A DNA stretch of 13,483 bases from Flavobacteriaceae bacterium (GTDB lineage Bacteria > Bacteroidota > Bacteroidia > Flavobacteriales > Flavobacteriaceae). Below, in pieces: positions 7,006 through 13,483 of the stretch. The notes beneath the pieces are model-generated. The model did not search any database, was not told where the DNA came from, and worked only from the letters and a program-made list of their open reading frames with translations. A program made the position numbers and the translations under genes. Numbering within the stretch: the stretch's first letter is position 1; each line of letters begins with the position of its first letter. The stretch spans positions 1-13,483 of the forward strand of contig NZQO01000080.1 of the NCBI GenBank assembly GCA_002693605.1, read 5' to 3'.

Positions 7006-7947
7006 CTAAAAAGGAAGGTTGTTCAAATCTACATTACCACCAGAGAGAATGACACCCACTTTTTTACCCTCAAATCGTTCCTTTTCTCGCAGCACGACTG
7101 CCAATGGCACCGCGCAGGAGGGCTCCACGATAATCTTCATGCGCTCCCAAATAAGCTTCATCGCTGCTAAAATTTCGCGCTCCTCGACTCGGATAATTTC
7201 AGAAACCAGCGATTTGATTATGGGGAAGTTTTTATCGCCCAATTGGGTTTTAAGTCCGTCGGCAATAGTGTTAGCGGTTGCGTTAGTCTCAATCTTTCCC
7301 GATAGTAGGGAACGGTACGCATCGTCTGCCTCGAAGGGTTCGGCGCCAATTGTCTTACAAGATTTGCCAAAATACATCCCGGCTAGGGCCGTACCCGCAA
7401 TGAGCCCACCGCCCCCAACCGGTGCGAGGAGAAAGTCTAAAAGTGGTTGTTCCTCCAGTAATTCTACCGCCGCCGTTCCCTGACCCAAAATAACATCTAT
7501 ATCGTTGGAAGGATGGATAAACGTTGCACCCTTTTCGGTTTCAATCTGAACGGCAGCCGCCTCGCGCGCGGCCAAAGTGGGTTCAGATTCGGTAATGTCG
7601 CCCCCATACCCGCGTACAGCCTCCTTTTTAACCGTGGGAGCGTTGGAGGGCATCACGATATAAGCCGGCACCTGCAGCGTACGTGCGGCGAGCGAAATCG
7701 CCTGTGCGAAGTTGCCCGATGAATGCGTGACAACCCCCGCCTGCTGCTGTTCTTCCGAAAGGTTCAAGATGGCATTTACCGCACCTCGCATTTTAAAGGC
7801 ACCCATCTTCTGAAAATTCTCACATTTAAAAAAGACCGATGCCCCCGTGAGCGCGTTAATTGTCTGGGAAGTCATCACCATAGTGCGGTGCACGTGGGGA
7901 GCCACGCGCGCCATCGCGGCCTCGAGCGCTTCTTGGGTAGGAATCAT
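7006..7947 (-). CDS. PLP-dependent serine racemase / threonine dehydratase-like enzyme
   Basis: This 313-residue fold-type II PLP enzyme has no C-terminal ACT domain, so it is not the Ile-regulated biosynthetic threonine deaminase. K52 in GAFKMRG is the Schiff-base lysine; S77 in THSSGNF corresponds to the catalytic serine of serine racemase; PVGGGGLIAG (176-185) is the phosphate-binding loop; and SGGNVD closes the C-terminus. E203, A207 and D209 (EPFEADD) match the metal site of mammalian serine racemase by spacing. The usual His after SSGN/SAGN is Phe here (F80). Likely reactions are L-serine racemisation and/or dehydration of Ser or Thr to the 2-oxo acid; sequence alone cannot decide. The gene probably heads a unit with the downstream envelope genes, with a candidate promoter just upstream. 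Confidence 0.85.
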   Translation of the reverse strand: MIPTQEALEAAMARVAPHVHRTMVMTSQTINALTGASVFFKCENFQKMGAFKMRGAVNAILNLSEEQQQAGVVTHSSGNFAQAISLAARTLQVPAYIVMPSNAPTVKKEAVRGYGGDITESEPTLAAREAAAVQIETEKGATFIHPSNDIDVILGQGTAAVELLEEQPLLDFLLAPVGGGGLIAGTALAGMYFGKSCKTIGAEPFEADDAYRSLLSGKIETNATANTIADGLKTQLGDKNFPIIKSLVSEIIRVEEREILAAMKLIWERMKIIVEPSCAVPLAVVLREKERFEGKKVGVILSGGNVDLNNLPF

Positions 7948-7968
7948 ACGATACGAATTAAATGATAT

Positions 7969-7999
7969 GAAAAATAGCTAATAACACCTCTTAATCCAA
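7969..7999 (-). promoter_or_regulatory. Candidate Bacteroidota promoter of the PLP-enzyme/envelope operon
   Basis: On the minus strand a TTG (7999-7997) and TATTTTTC (7976-7969) are separated by 20 nt, close to the TTG-N19-21-TAnnTTTG pattern with one mismatch at the last base. The -7 box lies 21 nt before the ATG at 7947. The upstream element overlaps the stop region of the OsmC gene, so the operon could be transcribed apart from it or by readthrough. Confidence 0.4.
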
Positions 8000-8413
8000 T
8001 TCCTTACCGTTCAAGATAATGGCGTAGGTGATCTTCACCCCCGCCTGAAGGGTCATGGAGACCGAACAGTATTTATCGAAGCTTAACCGTGCGGCCCGCT
8101 TGGCCTTATCGGCCGCAATGTCGCCCTCCAGATAAATCTTGGTATGGATAGCCTCGAAAGGCTTAGCCAGCGCGACCTCGTGCCGGGCGCCTTCCACCTC
8201 CACATGATATGCGGTAATTTCCTGCCTTTGCTTTTTCAGGATCATGATGATATCTATGGCGCTGCATCCGCCCACTCCCATTAGCAAAAGCTCCATAGGG
8301 CTGGCTCCCTGTACCACATCACCGGTCTTATTGTCTATGAGAACGGGGATGCCCGATGCTCCCTTCGCTTCAAAATGATAGGCGTCGTTTAATCTGTCTA
8401 AGGTTACCTTCAT
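7991..8413 (-). CDS. OsmC/Ohr-family peroxide-reducing protein
   Basis: This 140-residue cytoplasmic protein of the OsmC/Ohr superfamily is thiol-dependent and usually reduces organic hydroperoxides. Both redox cysteines are present in typical settings: C50 in MGVGGCSAIDI, on the long helix, and C116 in FDKYCSVSMTL. The N-terminal strands (MKVTLDRLNDAYHFEAKG) and the SPMELLLMGVGGC helix start are characteristic of the YhfA/OsmC-like branch more than of Ohr; the true substrate is therefore uncertain. Length is normal for the family. The ATG at 8413 is the only sensible start. It is divergent from metK across a 339-bp intergenic region and lies 43 bp upstream of the PLP-enzyme gene on the same strand. 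I see no strong promoter box for it. Confidence 0.9.
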   Translation of the reverse strand: MKVTLDRLNDAYHFEAKGASGIPVLIDNKTGDVVQGASPMELLLMGVGGCSAIDIIMILKKQRQEITAYHVEVEGARHEVALAKPFEAIHTKIYLEGDIAADKAKRAARLSFDKYCSVSMTLQAGVKITYAIILNGKELD

Positions 8414-8476
8414 ACTTTACTCATTTATTTTTTCGTTCTTTTTCGGTTTGATTTGCTCGCGCATTGCCCCACTGTG

Positions 8477-8493
8477 AGCGCCAATATAGCGCT
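8477..8493. repeat. Short inverted repeat AGCGC-N7-GCGCT between osmC-like gene and metK
   Basis: This is a perfect 5-bp inverted repeat with a 7-nt AT-rich centre (CAATATA), 64 bp upstream of the OsmC ATG. It could be a regulator-binding site or a small hairpin. It has no T run, so it is not a terminator, and it may be chance. Confidence 0.25.
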
Positions 8494-8580
8494 AAACTTC
8501 AACTTTTACTAGCAATCTTGAATAGTAAGGCGGGTTGGCTGCATTGTGAACTGCCCTTTTTAAAATTCTTTTTTTAATCT

Positions 8581-8588
8581 TATATTTG
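8581..8588 (+). promoter_or_regulatory. -7 promoter box (TATATTTG) of metK
   Basis: TATATTTG is an exact match to the Bacteroidota -7 consensus TAnnTTTG. The -33 position 19 nt upstream holds TTTT instead of TTTG (8558-8561). Transcription would start a few bases downstream, right at the 5' edge of the SAM-II aptamer that begins at 8597. This agreement strengthens both calls. Confidence 0.6.
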
Positions 8589-8596
8589 TCGCGCTA

Positions 8597-8690
8597 AAGA
8601 GGATAGATTTGACTGATTGCAACCTCTTCTGAAAGTACGGGAACCCGATGTTTTCCTAGTAATTTCAGAACCAAAAATGCTAAAGGCAGT
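8597..8690 (+). ncRNA. SAM-II riboswitch with an extra hairpin, upstream of metK
   Basis: The conserved SAM-II parts are all visible. P1 is AAGAGG (8597-8602) with CCTCTT (8623-8628), a perfect 6 bp. Its loop holds GATTTGACTG and TTGCAA just before the 3' arm of P1, as in known SAM-II aptamers. The 3' segment AAATGCTAAAGG carries the conserved GCTAAA. Pseudoknot pairing is possible in two steps: ATTT (8607-8610) with AAAT (8675-8678), and ACTG (8612-8615) with CAGT (8687-8690). Between P1 and the 3' segment is an inserted stem-loop: TTCTGAAA (8627-8634) is the exact reverse complement of 8663-8670. Most SAM-II aptamers have only a short linker there. It begins just after the promoter box and precedes the SAM synthetase start by 62 nt; binding SAM would be expected to lower metK expression. 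The expression platform is not obvious, since no T-run terminator follows. Confidence 0.82.
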
Positions 8691-8752
8691 GCAAACTTCC
8701 TTCCGCCCGCGCGTCAAATCTTCCCAAAGTTAACAAAATTAAAAGACCCACT

Positions 8753-10006
8753 ATGGCGTACCAATTTACTTCAGAAAGTGTTTCTGAAGGACATCCAGAT
8801 AAAGTGGCAGACCAAATTAGCGATGCCCTCCTAGACCATTTCTTGGCCTTCGACCCCAAATCGAAAGTAGCATGCGAAACCTTAGTCACCACGGGACAGG
8901 TAGTCCTGGCCGGTGAAGTAAAGAGCAATACGTACCTCGATGTACAGCATATTGCACGAGACGTCATCAATAAAATTGGGTATACGAAAGGCGAGTACAA
9001 ATTTAGCGGTGACTCTTGCGGGGTCATTTCACTTATTCACGAGCAATCGCCAGATATTAACCAAGGTGTTGAGCGGGAAAAGAAGGAAGAGCAAGGGGCC
9101 GGCGACCAGGGGATGATGTTTGGCTATGCAACCAATGAAACCGAGCACTATATGCCGCTGGCCCTGGAAATTTCGCACCAAATATTGATCGAGCTCGCCG
9201 ATTTGCGCCGCAAGGGCGATGAAATTGCCTATCTACGGCCCGACTCCAAAAGCCAGGTTACCATTGAGTACAGTGATGATAACGTGCCACAAAAGATTGT
9301 ATCTATCGTACTTTCTACCCAGCACGATGAGTTTGACACAGACGAGGCGATGCTGAAACGAATTAAGGAGGACGTGTTGGATATTCTTATTCCGAAGGTG
9401 AAGGCAAAACTTCCAGAATATGTTCAGAAATTATTCACTGACGATATAATTTATCACATTAACCCCACGGGGAAGTTCGTAATTGGCGGTCCCCACGGCG
9501 ATACCGGATTAACGGGCCGAAAGATTATCGTAGATACCTACGGCGGTAAAGGGGCCCACGGTGGTGGCGCCTTTAGCGGCAAGGACCCGAGCAAGGTCGA
9601 TCGCAGTGCGGCCTATGCCGCGCGGCATATTGCCAAGAATTTGGTAGCCGCCGGAGTGGCAGATGAAGTGCTGGTACAGGTTAGCTATGCCATTGGCGTG
9701 GTTAAACCTACCTCTATTTTGGTAAACACCCACGGCACCTCGAGAGTGGCGATGACCGATGGTGAAATTGCCGACAAGGTTTCCGCTATTTTCGATATGC
9801 GCCCGGCTGCGATTGAAGAACGACTTAAGCTTCGCAACCCTATTTATACCGAAACGGCAGCCTACGGCCACATGGGACGAATTCCTGAAACCGTTACCAA
9901 GGTTTTCGATAGCCCCTACCAGGGTCAGGTGGAAAGAGAAGTAGAACTTTTTACTTGGGAAAAATTGGATTATATCGAAAAGGTGAAAAAAGCATTTAAT
10001 TTATAA
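8753..10006 (+). CDS. metK: S-adenosylmethionine synthetase
   Basis: This enzyme makes S-adenosylmethionine from methionine and ATP, releasing phosphate and diphosphate, as a cytoplasmic homotetramer. In the 417 residues, the family signatures are clear: GHPDK (13-17), the Met-binding region around HEQSPDI (96-102), GAGDQG (115-120), and the phosphate loop GGGAFSGKD (270-278) followed by [11 protein letters not shown]. Length is slightly above the E. coli enzyme (384), with modest insertions typical of Bacteroidota, for example around 104-114 (REKKEEQ). The ATG at 8753 is the first in frame and gives [17 protein letters not shown], a standard N-terminus. It stands alone, with its own promoter, a SAM-II riboswitch in the leader, and a strong terminator 18 bp after the stop. 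This indicates product feedback on expression. Confidence 0.98.
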   Translation: MAYQFTSESVSEGHPDKVADQISDALLDHFLAFDPKSKVACETLVTTGQVVLAGEVKSNTYLDVQHIARDVINKIGYTKGEYKFSGDSCGVISLIHEQSPDINQGVEREKKEEQGAGDQGMMFGYATNETEHYMPLALEISHQILIELADLRRKGDEIAYLRPDSKSQVTIEYSDDNVPQKIVSIVLSTQHDEFDTDEAMLKRIKEDVLDILIPKVKAKLPEYVQKLFTDDIIYHINPTGKFVIGGPHGDTGLTGRKIIVDTYGGKGAHGGGAFSGKDPSKVDRSAAYAARHIAKNLVAAGVADEVLVQVSYAIGVVKPTSILVNTHGTSRVAMTDGEIADKVSAIFDMRPAAIEERLKLRNPIYTETAAYGHMGRIPETVTKVFDSPYQGQVEREVELFTWEKLDYIEKVKKAFNL

Positions 10007-10024
10007 GGAACTATCCAGAAACAG

Positions 10025-10052
10025 AAAAGCAGGGCAATTGCCCTGCTTTTTT
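10025..10052. terminator. Bidirectional intrinsic terminator shared by metK and the DUF302 lipoprotein gene
   Basis: A perfect 26-bp palindrome (10025-10050) has GC-rich arms, AAAAGCAGGGCAA and its complement, with T runs at both 3' ends: six T on the plus strand and four on the minus strand. It lies 18 bp past the metK stop and 23 bp past the stop of the convergent lipoprotein gene, so it can end transcripts from both sides. Confidence 0.92.
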
Positions 10053-10073
10053 GTATCGATTTATCTTAAAAAC

Positions 10074-10982
10074 CTAATTGGCAGCGTCTATCGCCAAATT
10101 AGCCAAAAGCGTTTTTATTTGCTGCACAACATCGTCGCTCTCGTCTAGCCCGTGGCGCACCCTCAAATATTCTGGGTTATTGTACGAAATGCGCACCTCG
10201 CCCCCATCATTTTCCCATACCAACATTTTCTGCGGAAGGTCGATTGCCGTAGTTTGCGAATCTTTCATCAGCGGGGTTCCGGCTTCCGGATTTCCGAAGA
10301 TAATCAACCGGGTGTCGTTCAACTGCATCCCCACGCTTTGCGCGTTGGCTGAATGGTCTACCTCAGCGATTATGGCTAGGTCTGCATTGTCTGAAATCGC
10401 ATTGCGCAACTTGTTGTAGGTCGTGCTAAAGTCGTTCTGGCTGATGGAGGTAAATACGCCTTGCCCGGCCGTAATGCTCGCACTACTATTTTCGGAAATA
10501 TTATCGCCCGTGGCCTCGGTTACGAATCCGCTCAAGGCCGAGCTAATCTGCTGCAAGGTGGAAGCATTCGCCACATTGTGCCGCTTGGCGAGATAGTCGG
10601 TTGAATTATAGGTGGCAAATACGTTGTTATCCTCATCTTCATACACAAGTATCTTCTGGGGCAAATCAAGGCCTGCCTGTTGGTTTGCCTGCATTACTGG
10701 CGTGCCGAGGGCAGGATTTCCGAAGATGAGCAAACGCGTATTGCGAAGTTCCTTGCCCACGCTCTGCGCATTTGCCCTATGGTTAATTTCAGCAACTATC
10801 TTTATGTTCGAATTGCTTTGCAGGGCCGCCCTTAGCCCGTTGTAAGTTGTCGAGAAATCGGAGTCGCTCACGGCATATGCCAGTCCGGCGGGCTCCGGAT
10901 TTTCAATGACCGGCGTATTATCATCATCGTTATTGCACGCCATTAAGGTCGCGAAACAGGCTAGGAAAAGTAGTTTCTTCAT
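10074..10982 (-). CDS. Lipoprotein with two tandem DUF302 domains
   Basis: This is a predicted lipoprotein of 302 residues, counted from the ATG at 10982, which gives MKKLLFLACFATLMAC with Cys16 in a good lipobox, then an acidic NNDDDN linker. Earlier in-frame starts would bury the signal peptide. Two similar DUF302 repeats follow, about residues 43-137 and 185-279. Each begins FSTTYN.LR, and each contains ANAQSVG, TRL.IFGNP..GTP, DLPQK.LV and a final RH. DUF302 proteins are small alpha/beta proteins of unknown function; some are linked to oxidative stress or sulfur metabolism by context only. The second copy is fused by a linker of about 47 residues rich in Ser, Asn and Gly. Location is likely the periplasmic side of the envelope. 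It lies 120 bp downstream of the response regulator gene. Confidence 0.88.
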   Translation of the reverse strand: MKKLLFLACFATLMACNNDDDNTPVIENPEPAGLAYAVSDSDFSTTYNGLRAALQSNSNIKIVAEINHRANAQSVGKELRNTRLLIFGNPALGTPVMQANQQAGLDLPQKILVYEDEDNNVFATYNSTDYLAKRHNVANASTLQQISSALSGFVTEATGDNISENSSASITAGQGVFTSISQNDFSTTYNKLRNAISDNADLAIIAEVDHSANAQSVGMQLNDTRLIIFGNPEAGTPLMKDSQTTAIDLPQKMLVWENDGGEVRISYNNPEYLRVRHGLDESDDVVQQIKTLLANLAIDAAN

Positions 10983-11010
10983 CGTGAAAGGGGTTTTGTT
11001 TTCAATAAAA

Positions 11011-11050
11011 ATAGGAAGGTTGCGCCTACCCGTAAAGGGATTTGGCAACC
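11011..11050 (-). terminator. Possible weak terminator or leader hairpin between response regulator and DUF302 gene
   Basis: Read on the minus strand, GGTTGC (11050-11045) pairs with GCAACC (11023-11018). An inner CCC/GGG helix lies between them, and TTCCTATTTTT follows. This resembles a poor intrinsic terminator after the response regulator gene, but could equally be a structured 5' UTR of the lipoprotein gene, whose ATG is 28 nt further on. Confidence 0.35.
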
Positions 11051-11102
11051 ATTAACAGGAAAATATCAACACTTTGTTAACGCTGCTATTGGCTGTTTTA
11101 GT

Positions 11103-11756
11103 CTATTCGATGATATTATGGTTCTTGGCCTTTTGCACAGCCTCTATCTTGCTGTGTACCTGCAGTTTTTTGTAGATGTTCTCAATGTGCTTTCTAATTG
11201 TACTGGGTGAGAGGATGAGATTGTCGGCAATGAGCGTGTAGCTTAGGCCCTTGCCAAGTTGCTCCAGCACTTCAACCTCGCGCTTGGAAAGCGAAATGTC
11301 CTCTTGGTCTCGGGGGTTTTCGATACTCAACGGGTTTCGGAGTAACTTCAGTGTTTTTAGGGCAATGGAAGGATTCATGGCGGCCCCGCCGTTCATCGTT
11401 TCGCATATTCCCTTGTACAGGTCATCGGGCTGGATTTCCTTCAGAAGATACCCGTCGGCACCCGCCTTGATCGCGTTGAATATATGCTCGTCGTTGTCAA
11501 ACGCGGTAAGCATAATGATCTTGATATGCGGATATTTCTGCTTTACCATTTGCGTCGTTTCGATACCGTTTAAGACTGGCATTTCCACATCCATCAAAAT
11601 GACATCAATATGATGGTTTTCCTCCAGCTTGGTAAGCAGTTCGCTGCCGTTAAGCGCCGTGTGTTTTACCGAAACATCTTCGAAAAACGACAATTTTTCC
11701 CGAATGGCGTGAATAAGGAACGAATTATCATCAACAATGGCTATTTTCAGGCTCAT
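11103..11756 (-). CDS. NarL/LuxR-type DNA-binding response regulator
   Basis: This 217-residue two-component regulator has a receiver domain at residues 1-120: acidic pocket D9-D10, phospho-acceptor D56 in ILMDVEMP, T84 (MLTAF) and K106 (LLKE). A linker is followed by a LuxR-type helix-turn-helix (about 154-212), SLSKREVEVLEQLGKGLSYTLIADNLILSPSTIRKHIENIYKKL with small gaps as usual; the recognition helix is near STIRKHI. All residues needed for phosphorylation are present. Its partner is almost certainly the HisKA_3 kinase encoded upstream on the same strand, with the small membrane protein gene between them. The gene starts 11 bp after that small gene. Target genes are not shown by the sequence; the lipoprotein gene immediately downstream is one candidate. 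Confidence 0.95.
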   Translation of the reverse strand: MSLKIAIVDDNSFLIHAIREKLSFFEDVSVKHTALNGSELLTKLEENHHIDVILMDVEMPVLNGIETTQMVKQKYPHIKIIMLTAFDNDEHIFNAIKAGADGYLLKEIQPDDLYKGICETMNGGAAMNPSIALKTLKLLRNPLSIENPRDQEDISLSKREVEVLEQLGKGLSYTLIADNLILSPSTIRKHIENIYKKLQVHSKIEAVQKAKNHNIIE

Positions 11757-11767
11757 AGACTTCTAAT

Positions 11768-12010
11768 TTACGGTTTTATAGAATACTGGGGCACAAGTGC
11801 TTCAGAAAGATTGTATTTCTGAAAATCGTATTTTCGCAGGTTCATTTCCCTGAATTCTAACTGCTCACGATTTCTATCAAAGGAATTCTGAAGGCCTTGC
11901 AACGTGCTATCGTGGCGCAGCCGTAACCGTTTCCGAAGGTTCGCAAATATTCCTAGCAACAGGAAACAAACCACCACGACCGTCGCAAAAAAAAGTAATG
12001 GCAGAACCAT
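11768..12010 (-). CDS. Small single-span membrane protein between kinase and regulator
   Basis: This is an 80-residue protein I do not recognise. Residues about 2-23 (LPLLFFATVVVVCFLLLG) form one clear membrane span, followed at once by a basic stretch (NLRKRLRLRH), which by the positive-inside rule places the remaining 50 or so residues in the cytoplasm. That tail is highly charged (NREQLEFREMNLRKYDFQKYNL) and could form a helix. It lies 67 bp after the kinase gene and 11 bp before the response regulator gene, all on the same strand, so it is probably a member of the operon. A role as a helper of the kinase is possible but only suggested by position. The frame is open from ATG to stop with sensible composition, and no other frame here makes a better gene. 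Confidence 0.65.
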   Translation of the reverse strand: MVLPLLFFATVVVVCFLLLGIFANLRKRLRLRHDSTLQGLQNSFDRNREQLEFREMNLRKYDFQKYNLSEALVPQYSIKP

Positions 12011-12077
12011 CTTTTGAGAGATTATCGTGGTAAGATAGCGAACCGATATTGATGATACAATACGTCACTTGCCCTAA

Positions 12078-13483
12078 TTAGACCGACGGAAAGGCCACCT
12101 CGATCGTGGTGCCAAGTTGTGGCGCCGACTCGATAGTAACGGTTCCGTTTAAATCCTTTGCCCGTTTCCGAATGTTCGCAAGCCCGTGGCCATCGGCCTT
12201 TTCCTGCGGCTCGAAACCCGTGCCATCATCGTGTATGGTTAATGCTAAAGTAGTGCCCCTCTTGGCTATCTGAACCGTAATCTGCTGCGCATTTGCGTGC
12301 TTCAGGGCATTGTTAACAGCTTCCTGGATAATACGGTACACGTTCATTCCCTGTACCGAGCTCAAGCTCGTATCCATCGATACATCGTCGGCGATGGTAA
12401 AGCGAAACTTGCTCCCGTTTTGAACCGAGCCGGCTTTTTCGATAAAGTTGTGAATGCGCGCCCCCAAATCTTCCAACGTAATGTGCGATTTGTTCATCGC
12501 CCAGATGGTATCGCGCAATTCGTAAATGGTCTGTGACGTAAATTCACTTATTCGGGACAGCTTTTGACTAACGGGGGCCGAGGCCTCCTTCATACCATAG
12601 CTTAGGGTGTCTATACTGGAAATGATAAATGTGAGCTGGGAGCCAATATTGTCGTGGAGGTCACGTGATATTCGCAACCGCTGCTCCTGCAGTTTATTTT
12701 GGGTTTCAATACGCGCAAGGGCCGTTTTAAGTTCCCCTTCCTTCTGCAATTGCCTGTTCTTGAGTTTTTGCTGATTGTACACTAGATATGCCAGGAGGGC
12801 AATAATGATAACAAGGCCGAAACTTCCGTACATCAATTTGTTCTTCCGCGTAACCTCTAGCTCGCGCTCGGCGAGGTTGGCCCTGGTCTCCATTAGGTTT
12901 CGATCTTGTTCGGCCACCTTGAACCTGGTTTCAAGATTTGCGACCTTCTCGGCATTTTCGGAAGAGAAAATACTATCGCGCAACGCCATAGATTGCTGTA
13001 ATAGCGCATTGCCCTTTTTCGACTGGTTTAGCATAAAATACGTCTTCGCGCTTTCACGGTAATAATCTACCGCAGCGTTTCGCTGTTCGGGAAATTCTTG
13101 CATTAGCAGGGCGCCGCTTTCCACGTAGGGCAAGGCACTGGCCGGCCTGTTCAAATCGGCATAGGCCTGGATAAGGTTTGAAATTGTCGTTACATTGGCC
13201 CGGCGGTCTATATTTTTAGCATTACGCTCCTCAACGACCTCCAAGAAGAGCGGAATGGCCCGTGCGGGTTGGCCCTGTTCGAGGTACAGATCGCCCAGTA
13301 AATTTTTGGCAACATAGTAATCGCCTAATTTACTAAGGGCCTTAGCCACCTGTGCCGATTCAAGATAATATTCTTCGGCTTCAGAAAAACGGCCCAACCT
13401 TGCCAGATTAAGCCCCATATTGTTAAGCGAGGCGGGTATTTCGTGCTGAATATTGCGCTCCCTTCGCTCATTCAAGGCCAGGG
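12078..13483 (-). CDS. TPR-containing sensor histidine kinase (HisKA_3 type), N-terminus cut by window edge
   Basis: This is a membrane sensor kinase that pairs with the NarL-type regulator downstream. 467 codons are visible and the frame is still open at the right edge; the TTG at 13475 is not a convincing start. Residue numbers here count from that TTG. TPR repeats fill about 11-165 (SLNNMGLNLARLGRFSEAEE, LLGDLYLEQGQPARAIPLF). A coiled-coil stretch at 175-210 leads to one membrane span at about 215-234 (LMYGSFGLVIIIALLAYLVY). A second coiled coil precedes the dimerisation domain, with phospho-acceptor H274 in RDLHDNIGSQ. The ATPase domain has N-box QEAVNNALKH (384-393), DDGTGF (416-421) and GHGLANIRKRA (429-439). 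In this class the TPR part usually lies outside the inner membrane; the missing N-terminus would be expected to hold a signal peptide or first span. Confidence 0.95.
   Translation of the reverse strand, partial: LALNERRERNIQHEIPASLNNMGLNLARLGRFSEAEEYYLESAQVAKALSKLGDYYVAKNLLGDLYLEQGQPARAIPLFLEVVEERNAKNIDRRANVTTISNLIQAYADLNRPASALPYVESGALLMQEFPEQRNAAVDYYRESAKTYFMLNQSKKGNALLQQSMALRDSIFSSENAEKVANLETRFKVAEQDRNLMETRANLAERELEVTRKNKLMYGSFGLVIIIALLAYLVYNQQKLKNRQLQKEGELKTALARIETQNKLQEQRLRISRDLHDNIGSQLTFIISSIDTLSYGMKEASAPVSQKLSRISEFTSQTIYELRDTIWAMNKSHITLEDLGARIHNFIEKAGSVQNGSKFRFTIADDVSMDTSLSSVQGMNVYRIIQEAVNNALKHANAQQITVQIAKRGTTLALTIHDDGTGFEPQEKADGHGLANIRKRAKDLNGTVTIESAPQLGTTIEVAFPSV

Noticed and set aside
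13473..13475. TTG as the start of the histidine kinase
   Set aside because: The frame is open to the window edge and the TPR array is already under way, so the true start is outside the window.
1..13483. Search for CRISPR arrays, transposase genes, phage genes, tRNA and rRNA
   Set aside because: No regular repeats, no DDE or integrase motifs, and no tRNA-like cloverleaf or rRNA sequence could be recognised by eye.

Overview
The window comes from a member of the Bacteroidota, most likely a gliding Flavobacteriaceae. The evidence is a GldA-type ABC ATPase, a DAHP synthase with a C-terminal chorismate mutase domain, GIN-domain and acyloxyacyl-hydrolase-like outer-membrane genes, and -7 promoter boxes of the TAnnTTTG type. 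No phage, insertion sequence, CRISPR, tRNA or rRNA signal was seen. All genes look chromosomal, most lie on the minus strand, and the two edge genes are cut.

Layout. From 1 to 2211 (minus) lies a short aromatic-biosynthesis unit: a 21-codon Trp-rich leader peptide, an intrinsic terminator, the DAHP synthase/chorismate mutase gene, and rsgA, which runs off the left edge. gldA (2324-3232, plus) is divergent from it. From 3219 to 7947 (minus) lies a probable five-gene transcription unit. It starts with a serine racemase/threonine dehydratase-like PLP enzyme, followed by two copies of the same two-gene module: a PagL-like lipid A deacylase and a GIN-domain lipoprotein. An OsmC-family gene (7991-8413, minus) precedes it. 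A 339-bp intergenic region follows, holding a typical promoter box and a SAM-II riboswitch that carries an extra hairpin, upstream of metK (8753-10006, plus). metK converges on a tandem-DUF302 lipoprotein gene (10074-10982, minus), and the two share a symmetrical terminator. The right end (11103-13483, minus) is a two-component system: a TPR-containing histidine kinase (N-terminus outside the window), a small single-span membrane protein, and a NarL/LuxR-type response regulator.

How it works together. Two core biosynthetic genes are under visible cis-RNA control by their own pathway products. DAHP synthase appears to be controlled by ribosome-mediated attenuation through tandem Trp codons, and metK by a SAM-sensing aptamer. 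The middle block points to outer-membrane or LPS remodelling by a duplicated enzyme-lipoprotein pair. The kinase, small membrane protein and regulator probably form one signalling operon, with the DUF302 lipoprotein directly downstream as a possible member or target.
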